The notes below the pieces were generated by a model that ran no database searches, was not told the DNA's origin, and saw nothing but the letters and a program-made list of their open reading frames with translations. The position numbers and the translations under genes are program-made. A DNA stretch of 64,000 bases. Source: Pseudomonas sp. PDM18 (GTDB taxonomy: Bacteria; Pseudomonadota; Gammaproteobacteria; Pseudomonadales; Pseudomonadaceae). The stretch is from assembly GCF_014852585.1 (NCBI RefSeq), contig NZ_JACVBX010000001.1, forward strand, positions 248,001 to 312,000, in the 5' to 3' direction. This document shows, piece after piece, positions 36,326 through 43,972 of this stretch (position 1 is its first letter; every line of letters begins with the position of its first letter).

Positions 36326-36703
36326 TCAGCTCTCCTTGCAGGCTACGCCGTCGGCGGGCTCGCCGCCTTTCCAATCCTTGTACAGGGTGGCGTCTTCGCC
36401 CTTGGTCCACCAGATGTACTGGCCGGCAGCGTACTTGGCGCCGGAGGCGGAGATGACGTTGGCGAAGACCAGGCTGGAGGCGTCGGTCACCGGCACCACG
36501 GCCAGACTGTTGTCGCCCTTGTTCAGGTACTGCACGCTGATCTTGCGGCCGTCCTCACACTTGTACGAGACACTGCGCGAGTCCAGCTTGGCGTCGCCAG
36601 GCAGGACCAGCGCGTCGACCTGGGGCGCTTTCTTTTCTTCGCCACCACAGGCGACGAGCAGGACCGGCACGGCCGCCGCGAGCAGCCAAAGTGCTTTTTT
36701 CAT
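36326..36703 (-). CDS. mliC: Membrane-bound C-type lysozyme inhibitor, lipoprotein MliC
   Basis: A 125-residue outer-membrane lipoprotein that protects peptidoglycan from C-type lysozyme. The lipoprotein signal ends in LLVAC with Cys20 as the lipid-bearing residue. The MliC domain (about 45-122) contains VSYKCEDGRKISVQYLNKGDNS and ISASGAKYAAGQYIWWTKGEDATL, the loop that contacts the enzyme's active site, and a disulfide pair is likely (Cys in YKCED and VACKE). GAGGGA precedes ATG 36703; an 11-codon extension lacks an RBS. In PAO1 the order aroP2-mliC is the same. Confidence 0.92.
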   Translation of the reverse strand: MKKALWLLAAAVPVLLVACGGEEKKAPQVDALVLPGDAKLDSRSVSYKCEDGRKISVQYLNKGDNSLAVVPVTDASSLVFANVISASGAKYAAGQYIWWTKGEDATLYKDWKGGEPADGVACKES

Positions 36704-36794
36704 GAGTATCCCTCTGACGAAAAATGGCCCGGTCACTCTAGGAAAGGTCGGGCCGCGCGGTCAATCACGGGCGGCCCGGCACAAAGTCTGGCAG

Positions 36795-38210
36795 TCAGTC
36801 GGCCAGCACGGCGGCCGCCTCACCACGCCGCGCCGGCTGGCGCTTGAGGCGATAGCAGCCATACATCACCAGCAGCCACACCGGAATCGCATAGACCGAC
36901 ACCTGGATGCCCGGAGTAAGCAGCATGACACCGAGGATGAACACCACGAAGCCCAGGCATAGCCAGTTGGCCGCCGGGTAAGCCACGGCGCGGAAGGCGG
37001 TGCGCTTGCCGTCGGCATCCATGCGCGCGCGGAACTTCAGGTGCGCCAGGCTGATCATCGCCCAGTTGATCACCAGCGCGGCGACCACCAGGGACATCAG
37101 CAGCTCCAGCGCACGGGCCGGGACCAGGTAGTTCACCAGCACGGCGAGGAAGGTCACCGCCGCCGAGACCATCAGCGAGCGCACCGGCACGCCACGGCTG
37201 TCTACCTTGGCCAGCGCACGCGGAGCATCGCCCTGCTCCGCCAGGCCCACCAACATGCGGCCGTTGCAGTAGGTGCCGCTGTTGTAGACCGACAGCGCGG
37301 CGGTGAGCACCACGAAGTTGAGGACGTGGGCCGCGGTGCTACTGCCGATCATCGAGAAGATCTGCACGAAGGGGCTGCCGCTGTAGGAGTCGCCGGAAGC
37401 ATTCAGGGTCTGCAGCAGGCTGTCCCAGGGCGTCAGCGAGAGCAGCACGGTGAGCGCGCCGATGTAGAAGATCAGGATGCGGTAGATCACCTGGTTGATC
37501 GCCTTGGGGATCACCCGCTTCGGCTGATCGGCCTCGGCGGCGGTGAAGCCGAGCATCTCCAGCCCGCCGAAGGAGAACATGATAATCGCCATGGCCATCA
37601 CCAGCCCGCTGATGCCATTGGGGAAGAAGCCGCCGTGGGCCCACAGGTTGCTCACCGCAGCCTGCTCGCCGCCGGTACCGCCGGCCAACAGGTAGCAGCC
37701 CAGGGCGATCATGCCGACGATGGCGGCGACCTTGATGATGGCGAACCAGAACTCCGCCTCGCCGAAGGCCTTCACGTTGAACAGGTTGATCGCGTTGACC
37801 ACGACGAAGAACAGCGCGGCGGTGGCCCAGGTCGGCACGTCCGGCCACCAGTAGTGGATGTACTTGCCCACCGCGGTGAGCTCCGACATGCCCACCAGGA
37901 TGTACAGCACCCAGCAGTTCCAGCCCGAGAGGAAGCCGGCGAAGCCGCCCCAGTACTTGTGCGCGAAGTGGCTGAAGGAGCCGGCGACGGGCTCCTCGAC
38001 GATCATCTCGCCGAGCTGGCGCATGATCAGGAAGGCGATGAAACCGGCGATGGCGTAGCCGAGGATCATCGACGGACCGGCGGACTTGAGCACCCCGGCC
38101 GAGCCGAGGAACAGCCCGGTACCGATGGCGCCGCCGAGGGCGATCAGCTGGATATGGCGATTCTTCAGGCCGCGCTGGAGCTGGCCTGCGTGTTGAGTTT
38201 CACGCGTCAT
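36795..38210 (-). CDS. aroP: Amino-acid permease of the AroP/ProY group (aromatic amino-acid uptake likely)
   Basis: A 471-residue APC-superfamily proton symporter with 12 membrane segments. The first helix has the family signature HIQLIALGGAIGTGLFLGSA, and the conserved FSFGGLEMLGFTAAEADQP follows around helix 6. Its position directly after hpd and maiA supports import of tyrosine or phenylalanine, but a ProY/GabP-like specificity cannot be excluded. AGGTG precedes the ATG. The gap from maiA is 108 nt. Confidence 0.85.
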   Translation of the reverse strand: MTRETQHAGQLQRGLKNRHIQLIALGGAIGTGLFLGSAGVLKSAGPSMILGYAIAGFIAFLIMRQLGEMIVEEPVAGSFSHFAHKYWGGFAGFLSGWNCWVLYILVGMSELTAVGKYIHYWWPDVPTWATAALFFVVVNAINLFNVKAFGEAEFWFAIIKVAAIVGMIALGCYLLAGGTGGEQAAVSNLWAHGGFFPNGISGLVMAMAIIMFSFGGLEMLGFTAAEADQPKRVIPKAINQVIYRILIFYIGALTVLLSLTPWDSLLQTLNASGDSYSGSPFVQIFSMIGSSTAAHVLNFVVLTAALSVYNSGTYCNGRMLVGLAEQGDAPRALAKVDSRGVPVRSLMVSAAVTFLAVLVNYLVPARALELLMSLVVAALVINWAMISLAHLKFRARMDADGKRTAFRAVAYPAANWLCLGFVVFILGVMLLTPGIQVSVYAIPVWLLVMYGCYRLKRQPARRGEAAAVLAD

Positions 38211-38318
38211 GCGTCACCTGTTGTTTTTATCTGTGACGGGATCGGCCGCCCGGCTTGTGGCCAGGCGGTGCCTGTAGTGCGAGCAAGGCAAGGCTAAAGA
38301 GCGGTGGAGCGGTGGGGC

Positions 38319-38960
38319 TTACTGGGCGTCGGGCTGCACCTCCGGGGCGGCCTGCTGGAAGGCTTCGAGGGATTCGCAGCGCGCGGCGATGGCGAGCAGG
38401 CGCGGGCAACCGGAGAGGTCGCAGTTGAAGCGGCGAGCGTTGTACAGCTGGGGAATCAGGCAGGCCTCGAAGTAGCCCGGGCGCTCGCCCAGGGACAGCG
38501 GGCCGGTCCAGTGAGCGACGCCCTCTTCCACCGCGCGCAGGCCGGTCTCGACCCAATGGCGGATCCAAGCATTTTTCGCCTCGTCTGCCACAGCCAGCGG
38601 GCCGCTGAGGTACTGCAATACGCGCAGGTTGTTCAGCGGGTGGATGTCGCAGGCGATATGCAGGGCCAGCGCGCGCACCTGCGCACGTTGCAGCGCATCG
38701 CGCGGCAACAGGCCGGGTTGCGGGTGGGTTTCGTCGAGGTATTCGAGGATCGCCAGGGACTGGGCAATGCGCGCGTCGCCGTCCACCAGCAACGGCACCA
38801 GTTCCTGCGGGTTGAGCGACGTGTACTCGGCGGCATGCTGTTGCCCGCCGTCCTTCACCAGGTGCACTGGCACCTGGCGGTAGGCCAGGCCTTTCAGACC
38901 GAGGGCGATGCGCACGCGGTAGGCGGCGCTGGAGCGCCAGTAGGAATACAGGGTGAGCAT
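38319..38960 (-). CDS. maiA: Maleylacetoacetate isomerase, zeta-class GST
   Basis: Converts maleylacetoacetate to fumarylacetoacetate with glutathione, the step before fumarylacetoacetase in tyrosine breakdown. In 213 residues: the zeta-class active-site SSxxYRVRI as YWRSSAAYRVRIALGLKG (about 7-24), LNPQELVPLL and ILEYLDETHPQPGLLP of the thioredoxin-like domain, then the helical domain. GGAGAACCGCC precedes the ATG. It lies 51 nt downstream of hpd. The partners hmgA and fahA are not in this window. Confidence 0.93.
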   Translation of the reverse strand: MLTLYSYWRSSAAYRVRIALGLKGLAYRQVPVHLVKDGGQQHAAEYTSLNPQELVPLLVDGDARIAQSLAILEYLDETHPQPGLLPRDALQRAQVRALALHIACDIHPLNNLRVLQYLSGPLAVADEAKNAWIRHWVETGLRAVEEGVAHWTGPLSLGERPGYFEACLIPQLYNARRFNCDLSGCPRLLAIAARCESLEAFQQAAPEVQPDAQ

Positions 38961-39011
38961 GGCGGTTCTCCGCAGGCGGCCGCGCGGATCTGGCGGCCGC
39001 CCTCGATCAGG

Positions 39012-40094
39012 TTACTGCTCGGAGATCACGCCACGGCGAATCTGGTCTTCCTCGATGGACTCGAACAGGGCCTTGAAGTTGCCCTCGCCGAAGCCCTGGT
39101 TGCCCTTGCGCTGGATGATCTCGAAGAAGATCGGGCCGATCACCGTGTTGGTGAAGATCTGCAGCAGGATGCCGTCGTCGCCCGGCGCGCCGTCGATGAG
39201 GATGTTCAGCTCGCGCAGTTGCTCCAGCGGCTCGCCGTGACCGGCGACGCGGGTATCGACCTTGGCGTAATAGGTGTCCGGGGTGCTCATGAAGTCCACA
39301 CCGTTGGCGCGCAGCTGGCGCACGGTGGCGTAGATGTCCTCGGTGGTCAGGGCGATGTGCTGGATGCCTTCGCCGTGGTATTCGCGGATGAATTCCTCGA
39401 TCTGCGACTTGTCGTCCGCCGACTCGTTGATCGGGATGCGGATCTTCCCGCACGGCGCGGTCATGGCGCGGGACAGCAGGCCGGTGAGCTTGCCTTCGAT
39501 GTCGAAGTAGCGAATCTCGCGGAAGTTGGCGATACGCTCGTAGAAGCCGGACCAGACGTCCATCTGGCCGCGCTTGACGTTGTGGGTCAGGTGGTCGATG
39601 CACAGCAGGCCGACGGCATTGTCGCAGGCCGAGCGGCCTTCGATGAACTCGAAGTCGACGTCATAGATGCTCTTGTCGCCGTAACGGTCGACGAGATACA
39701 GCAGCGAACCGCCGATACCTTCGACGCAAGGGATGTTCAGCTCGCCGAAGTTGGCGTGGCTGCCCACCAGCTTGGCGCCCTGGGATTCGACGTAGGCGGC
39801 AGCCTGTGCTGCATTCTTCACCCGGAAGGCCATGGCGCAGGCGCTGGGACCGTGTTTCTTGGCGAACTCGTGGACGTGGCCGGTGGGGCTGCCGTTGAGC
39901 ACGATGTTGATGTCGTTCTGCTGGAACAGGAAGACTTCCTTGGAACGGTGTTTGGCGGTCTCGGTGAAGCCCATGCCGGTGAACAGCTGGCGCAGTTGCT
40001 CGATGCCCTGGGCGTCGGGGGCGGTGAACTCGACGAACTCGAAGCCGTCGGTGCCGATGGGATTGTGTTGTTCGATCTTGGTCACGGCGTTCAT
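39012..40094 (-). CDS. hpd: 4-Hydroxyphenylpyruvate dioxygenase
   Basis: Fe(II) enzyme that turns 4-hydroxyphenylpyruvate into homogentisate. The 360-residue protein has two vicinal-oxygen-chelate domains; the iron ligands are His168 (CIDHLTHNV), His246 (IQHIALTTED) and Glu325 (GPIFFEIIQRKG), the expected triad. The C-terminal gate helix FGEGNFKALFESIE is present. GAGGAGG lies before the ATG. The product homogentisate can also polymerise to pyomelanin when hmgA is limiting. First gene of hpd-maiA-aroP; an AraC regulator is divergent. Confidence 0.96.
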   Translation of the reverse strand: MNAVTKIEQHNPIGTDGFEFVEFTAPDAQGIEQLRQLFTGMGFTETAKHRSKEVFLFQQNDINIVLNGSPTGHVHEFAKKHGPSACAMAFRVKNAAQAAAYVESQGAKLVGSHANFGELNIPCVEGIGGSLLYLVDRYGDKSIYDVDFEFIEGRSACDNAVGLLCIDHLTHNVKRGQMDVWSGFYERIANFREIRYFDIEGKLTGLLSRAMTAPCGKIRIPINESADDKSQIEEFIREYHGEGIQHIALTTEDIYATVRQLRANGVDFMSTPDTYYAKVDTRVAGHGEPLEQLRELNILIDGAPGDDGILLQIFTNTVIGPIFFEIIQRKGNQGFGEGNFKALFESIEEDQIRRGVISEQ

Positions 40095-40396
40095 CCGGCC
40101 TCCTCGTTGTCGTTATCGGCTGGCTCGGCGCGAGGCCGTCCAGGCGTCTGGAATGCCTTCATCACAACTGTCGCGGGGCTTTGGAACAAGCCGGGCGTCG
40201 AGGGTTTACGGCACGCCTGGCCGCAGGGCCCGGAAAGAAATCCTTACGCGATGAAAAGCCCCGTGCGGCAAGCCGCCGCAGCGTAAAGAAATCGTGACAA
40301 GGTGGTGCGCCAGCCTGCCAGTGCGAGTGCCGCGCTCTCGTCAGGGCGCCATGCGGCGGCTACCATGCGGCCCATCTCCCCTGCCCGACTCGTCCC
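40095..40396. other. 302-nt hpd-AraC intergenic region
   Basis: Apart from the repeated AAAGAAATC motif it contains GCGGCAAGCCGCCGC-type palindromic GC clusters (about 40264-40282) and no sigma-70 hexamers I can place with confidence. Confidence 0.4.
40231..40296. promoter_or_regulatory. Direct repeats between hpd and its divergent AraC regulator
   Basis: CGGAAAGAAATCCTTA (40231-40246) and CGTAAAGAAATCGTGA (40282-40297) share CG-AAAGAAATC; they are in the same orientation, 51 bp apart, about five helical turns. AraC-type activators often bind such direct repeats. Confidence 0.4.
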
Positions 40397-41164
40397 ATGG
40401 CCCGTGCCGCGCCTCCTGATTTCGATTCCACGCCCGCTTCCCTGCGCGCCCTGGCCCGCAGCTATCCGCGCGGTTTGCACATCGAGCCGCACTCTCACGA
40501 CTGGGGACAGGTGCTCTACGCCATGTCCGGGGTGATGTGGCTGGAAACGCCGTCCGAAGCGCTGCTGGTTCCGCCTAACCGCGCCGTCTGGCTGCCGCCG
40601 CAGGTGCCCCACGGCATCCGCGTGGTCAGCGAGCTGCAGATGCGCAACATCTACCTGCGGCCTGGGACAGCGGATTCGCTCGGCGAGCAGGTGCAGGCCT
40701 TCGAGGTGGGCGGGCTGCTGCGCGAGCTGATCGTCACCCTGGTGCAGCACGAGAGCGAGCCCGACTCCGAGTACTACCAGGCGCTGTCGCAGCTGGCCGT
40801 GCTGGAGCTGCAACGCGCTCGCAGCCTGCTGTTGCGCGTGCCGCTGCCGGATGACTCCGACCGCCGCCTGCTCAGCCTGTGCCTGGCGGTGATGGCCGAG
40901 CCGAGCCAGGAGATTTCCTTCGAGCAGCACGCCGCCGACGCCGGCGCCAGCGTACGCACCCTCGCCCGCCTGTTTCAGCGCAGCCTGGGCATGGGCTTCG
41001 CCCAGTGGCGGCGGCAGGTACAACTGGCCACGGCAGTGGCGCAGCTCAACGAAGGCCTCGCGGTGAGCCAGATCGCCCACGGACTGGGGTATCAGCCGGG
41101 GAGCTTCAGCGAGATGTTCCGCCGTGAGCTGGGCGTGGCACCGTCGGAATACTGCGCCCGGTAG
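40397..41164 (+). CDS. AraC-family regulator with cupin sensor, likely for hpd
   Basis: A 255-residue regulator: an N-terminal cupin (PF02311; PRGLHIEPHSHDWGQVLYAMSGVMWLE and PPNRAVWLPPQVPHGIRV) with the histidines of the cupin motif, and a C-terminal HTH pair (FEQHAADAGASVRTLARLFQRSLGMGFAQWRR and IAHGLGYQPGSFSEMFRRELG). It is divergent from hpd, as PA0864 is from hpd in PAO1, so an aromatic acid such as 4-hydroxyphenylpyruvate is a likely signal. The start has no obvious Shine-Dalgarno. Confidence 0.87.
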   Translation: MARAAPPDFDSTPASLRALARSYPRGLHIEPHSHDWGQVLYAMSGVMWLETPSEALLVPPNRAVWLPPQVPHGIRVVSELQMRNIYLRPGTADSLGEQVQAFEVGGLLRELIVTLVQHESEPDSEYYQALSQLAVLELQRARSLLLRVPLPDDSDRRLLSLCLAVMAEPSQEISFEQHAADAGASVRTLARLFQRSLGMGFAQWRRQVQLATAVAQLNEGLAVSQIAHGLGYQPGSFSEMFRRELGVAPSEYCAR

Positions 41165-41176
41165 GCCGGGCCTTTC

Positions 41177-41247
41177 GCAGGAGCGAGCTTGCTCGCGAAC
41201 GGCATTGCACCGTGCCTTGCGGGTTCGCGAGCAAGCTCGCTCCTACA
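41177..41247. repeat. REP-like palindrome pair, family A
   Basis: GCAGGAGCGAGCTTGCTCGC on the left and GCGAGCAAGCTCGCTCCTAC on the right; begins 13 nt after the AraC stop. Confidence 0.85.
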
Positions 41248-41263
41248 GGAAAAGCGTGCTCCA

Positions 41264-41310
<47 letters not shown>

Positions 41311-41370
41311 CGGCTTCTAGAAGACTTCCAGAGAAACATCCAGGCGCTCCGGAATGCCCCGTTCAGGAGG

Positions 41371-41571
41371 CCTCGTTGAATTGGAGTTTCAGGGGTTGAG
41401 CGACATGGATGTCGCGAGAGCTGCGATGGGCCAGGGATGGCCCTTCGCAGCGTGCCCCTGAAACTTCGATTCAACGAGGGAATTTTTCGCCTAAGCGAAA
41501 AACCGGATGTCCGGGGCAAGACCTTTGCCTTCTTTGGGGCGTTTGCCAAAGAAGGTCGCCCGAGGGGGCGA
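41371..41571. repeat. Multi-hairpin structured element
   Basis: An outer stem (41371-41395 with 41455-41479; 23 of 25 positions pair) encloses two hairpins: GCGACA/TGTCGC with a TGGA loop (41400-41415), and a 13-bp stem with one internal mismatch (41420-41451). Then follow TTTTTCGC/GCGAAAAA (41483-41502), CCGGA/TCCGG (41503-41514), CCTTCTTTGG/CCAAAGAAGG (41528-41555) and TCGCCC/GGGCGA (41556-41571). Almost every base is paired. It could be a mobile repeat or a structured RNA. Confidence 0.75.
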
Positions 41572-41630
41572 AACACTGAGTTTGCGCGCAAGCCGTCGCG
41601 GCGCTGAAAACCTCAAGCCAACGCAGGACC

Positions 41631-41706
41631 GTAGGCCGCATTACCCGGAACGGGTTATGCGCTGATTACCTCGCGGCGGATAACGCTGGCGCGTTATGCA
41701 CCCTAC
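41631..41706. repeat. GATAAC double-hairpin repeat, family B, diverged
   Basis: GTAGGCCGCATTACCCG/CGGGTTATGCGC then GCGGATAACGCTGGCGC/GTTATGCACCCTACG. The first hairpin has lost the GATAAC core on its left arm. Confidence 0.7.
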
Positions 41707-41862
41707 GATCTGGCCTCAGCCTTCTCGGGGGCCGGCACGCTCCTCCAATACCCCGTCCATCATCTGTCCGATATTCCGAAGCCAATGACCGGCGGCGCCA
41801 AGGCGCGGCTCCTAGACTGGTTCCACTCCCGCCAGCCGCCGGAACCATCCACGGAGGACACC

Positions 41863-42024
41863 ATGAGTTACCTGATCTCCCTGGCCATCGGCATCGCCGT
41901 CGGCCTCGCCTACCACTTCCTCGACTTCCGCTCGCCAGCGCCGCCGCTGGTGGCGCTGATCGGCCTGCTGGGCATGCAGATTGGCGAGAACGCCCTGCCA
42001 CTGCTGACCCGCTGGCTCCACTGA
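41863..42024 (+). CDS. XapX-domain small membrane protein
   Basis: A 53-residue protein, MSYLISLAIGIAVGLAYHFL followed by DFRSPAPPLVALIGLLGMQIGE and ALPLLTRWLH. The layout of two hydrophobic helices around a conserved RSPAPP turn is the XapX (DUF1427) family, of unknown function. GGAGG lies 5 nt before the ATG. It is 35 nt upstream of the quinone-oxidoreductase gene and probably cotranscribed. The open frame extends 26 codons upstream without an RBS. Confidence 0.85.
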   Translation: MSYLISLAIGIAVGLAYHFLDFRSPAPPLVALIGLLGMQIGENALPLLTRWLH

Positions 42025-42059
42025 TCACCCTCTCCCACTGATTGCCAAGGACCCGTGCC

Positions 42060-43016
42060 ATGAAAGCCCTGCAATTCGACCGTACCGGCGACCTCGCCGC
42101 CCTGAGCTTCACCGACATTGCCGACCCGGTGCCCGCCGCCGATGAAGTGCTGGTGGAAATCCATGCCGCCGGCCTGAACCCCAGCGACGTGAAGAACGTC
42201 CTCGGCCGCTTCCCCTACACCACCCTGCCCCGCGTGCCCGGCCGTGACTTCGCCGGCACCGTGGTGAAAGGTCCGGCCGAACTGCTGGGCAAATCCGTCT
42301 GGGGCACCGGCAAGGGGCTGGGCTTCACCCGCAACGGCAGCCACGCGCAACGGATGAGCGTGCCGGTCGGCGGTGTGGCGCTGATGCCCGAACGCATGAG
42401 TTTCGCCCAGGCAGCCAGCTGCGGCGTCCCCTTCACCACAGCCTGGGACGCCCTGGAGCGCAGCCAGGTCGGTGCCGGCACCCGCCTGCTGGTGATCGGT
42501 TCCGGTGCCGTCGGCGCGGCGGCCATCTCCCTGGCCAAGGCCCGTGGCGCACAAGTGCTGGGCGCGGTACGACGTGCCGAATCACAGGTGGAATTGCAGG
42601 CCCAGAGCGTGCCGAGCATTCTGCTGGGCTCGACGGACACTCTGGCGGCGCAGGTAGAAGAGCACTTCCCCGGCGGCGCCGAGGTGATTTTCGACACCAC
42701 CGGTTTCTGGCTGCCGGCGGCGGTCTCCGCCCTGGCGACCTTCGGCCGCATCGCCATCATCGCCGCACCGGTGGACGGCCACGTGCAGTTGCCAGCCCTG
42801 GCGCTGTATCGCCGCGGCGGTTCGGTGGTGGGAGTGAATTCGCTGCTGTACGACACGATCGCCTGCGCCGCGATGCTGCGCCAGTTCGGCCAGTGGTTCG
42901 ACGACGGCAGGCTGCCGCTGCCCAGCGGCCTGCGCGAAGTGCCACTGAGCGAGGGCGTACAGCGCTATCACGAGATCAATGAGGGCAGCAGCGAGAAGAT
43001 CATTCTCGTGCCTTGA
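42060..43016 (+). CDS. Zinc-independent alcohol dehydrogenase / quinone oxidoreductase (MDR superfamily)
   Basis: The 318-residue NADPH-dependent medium-chain reductase: a GroES-like N-terminal domain (VLVEIHAAGLNPSDVKNVLGRFPYTTLPRVPGRDFAGTV) and a Rossmann domain (LLVIGSGAVGAAAISLAKARGAQVLGAVRR). It lacks the structural-zinc cysteine cluster. ATG 42060 has AAGGA 8 nt upstream. In PAO1 an oxidoreductase (PA0863) holds the equivalent position between the hpd regulator and the TenA-like gene. Substrate unknown; a quinone or enone is usual. Confidence 0.87.
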   Translation: MKALQFDRTGDLAALSFTDIADPVPAADEVLVEIHAAGLNPSDVKNVLGRFPYTTLPRVPGRDFAGTVVKGPAELLGKSVWGTGKGLGFTRNGSHAQRMSVPVGGVALMPERMSFAQAASCGVPFTTAWDALERSQVGAGTRLLVIGSGAVGAAAISLAKARGAQVLGAVRRAESQVELQAQSVPSILLGSTDTLAAQVEEHFPGGAEVIFDTTGFWLPAAVSALATFGRIAIIAAPVDGHVQLPALALYRRGGSVVGVNSLLYDTIACAAMLRQFGQWFDDGRLPLPSGLREVPLSEGVQRYHEINEGSSEKIILVP

Positions 43017-43040
43017 GGCTGATTTTGACTTCGGTGAAGA

Positions 43041-43064
43041 GCCCTCTCCCTGAAGGGAGAGGGC
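43041..43064. terminator. Family C hairpin between convergent genes
   Basis: GCCCTCTCCC-TGAA-GGGAGAGGGC, a perfect 10-bp stem, 24 nt after the quinone-oxidoreductase stop. There is no T run, so it is a repeat that may work as a weak or rho-assisted terminator. Confidence 0.5.
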
Positions 43065-43104
43065 GCACGCCGCGCCAAATCGTCAGGCAAGCCCCGCGAA
43101 CCCC

Positions 43105-43896
43105 CTACCCCGCCACCTTCATCGAAGAGGTCCGCAGCGCCCCGCCCTGCGCCTGCTCCAACGCCAGGCACTGGTCGAGGAACATGCGCATGTAGCCGTA
43201 GCTCTTGCAGATCGCCTCACGCAGCGCCAGGCAGCGCGGCATGGCGAGCTGCGGGCCGCAAAGGGTGCAGATGATCTCCAGTGCTTCCCAGGGATGATCG
43301 TCGTCGTAGCGGGCGTGCATCTTCAGCCAGCGCATGGCGTCCTTGCGGGCGCCGGCCGGCAGGCTGCGTTCGTAGGTATCGGTGGAGCAGACCAGCGCCG
43401 ACCAGTCGCCGGTCGCGCCTTCGATGGCGTAGTTGGTGGCGGCCATGGCCAGCGCCAGTTCCTCGGTGGCGCAGCTGTGCCAACACCAGTGGCCGAGGGC
43501 GTGGAGTTCAGCGGGTACCAGCTGGGCCTTGAGTTCGGCCAGGGTCACGCCGTAGGCCTCGGCCCAGCGCACCCAATAGTCGGCGTGGTTGAGCTCGACG
43601 CGGATATTGCGCATCAGCCAGCGCCGCGCCATGTCTTCGCCGGGGCTGCGACCAAAGCGGGTTTTGAGCAGATTGTGGGACATGTACAGGGGGAACTGCT
43701 CCACCACCTGCCAGCCGCCTATGAGGAAGGCGCGCATGGTCTGTCGGCTCAACTGGCCGTCGCGCATGCGCGCGTAGAGGGGATGCTCGATTACCGACAG
43801 ACGGCTGGTTTCGCATTCCTGCACCAGGCGCTGGGCCCAGTGCGGATAGCTGCAAAGCTCCTTGAGCGGCCCACTGCGAACAAAGGTGTCGTTCAT
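43105..43896 (-). CDS. TenA/PqqC-like haem-oxygenase-fold protein
   Basis: A 263-residue all-helical protein of the iron-containing redox enzyme/TenA-like group. Conserved histidines and acids occur in IEHPLYARMRDGQLS (about 37-51), RNIRVELNHADYW (about 97-109) and HWCWHSCATEELAL (about 136-149), plausible metal ligands. ATG 43896 has GGAG 6 nt upstream; nine in-frame codons lie further upstream. It corresponds by position to PA0862 next to rbdA. Enzymatic role unknown; thiamine salvage is possible but not supported by neighbours. Confidence 0.75.
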   Translation of the reverse strand: MNDTFVRSGPLKELCSYPHWAQRLVQECETSRLSVIEHPLYARMRDGQLSRQTMRAFLIGGWQVVEQFPLYMSHNLLKTRFGRSPGEDMARRWLMRNIRVELNHADYWVRWAEAYGVTLAELKAQLVPAELHALGHWCWHSCATEELALAMAATNYAIEGATGDWSALVCSTDTYERSLPAGARKDAMRWLKMHARYDDDHPWEALEIICTLCGPQLAMPRCLALREAICKSYGYMRMFLDQCLALEQAQGGALRTSSMKVAG

Positions 43897-43972
43897 CCAA
43901 GGCTCCGTTGCTGGTCGATCCATGCAAGCACCGGTAAATCAGGCCTCAGGTTAGTCCTGTCTTGGCTGCGCG

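Noticed and set aside
38304-40286. A 660-codon open frame antisense to maiA and hpd
   Set aside because: It spans two well-conserved genes on the other strand and contains no known domain.
40296-40325. A sigma-54 type promoter (TGGC...TTG) before hpd
   Set aside because: The GG and TTG elements are one base too far apart and the final GC is missing.
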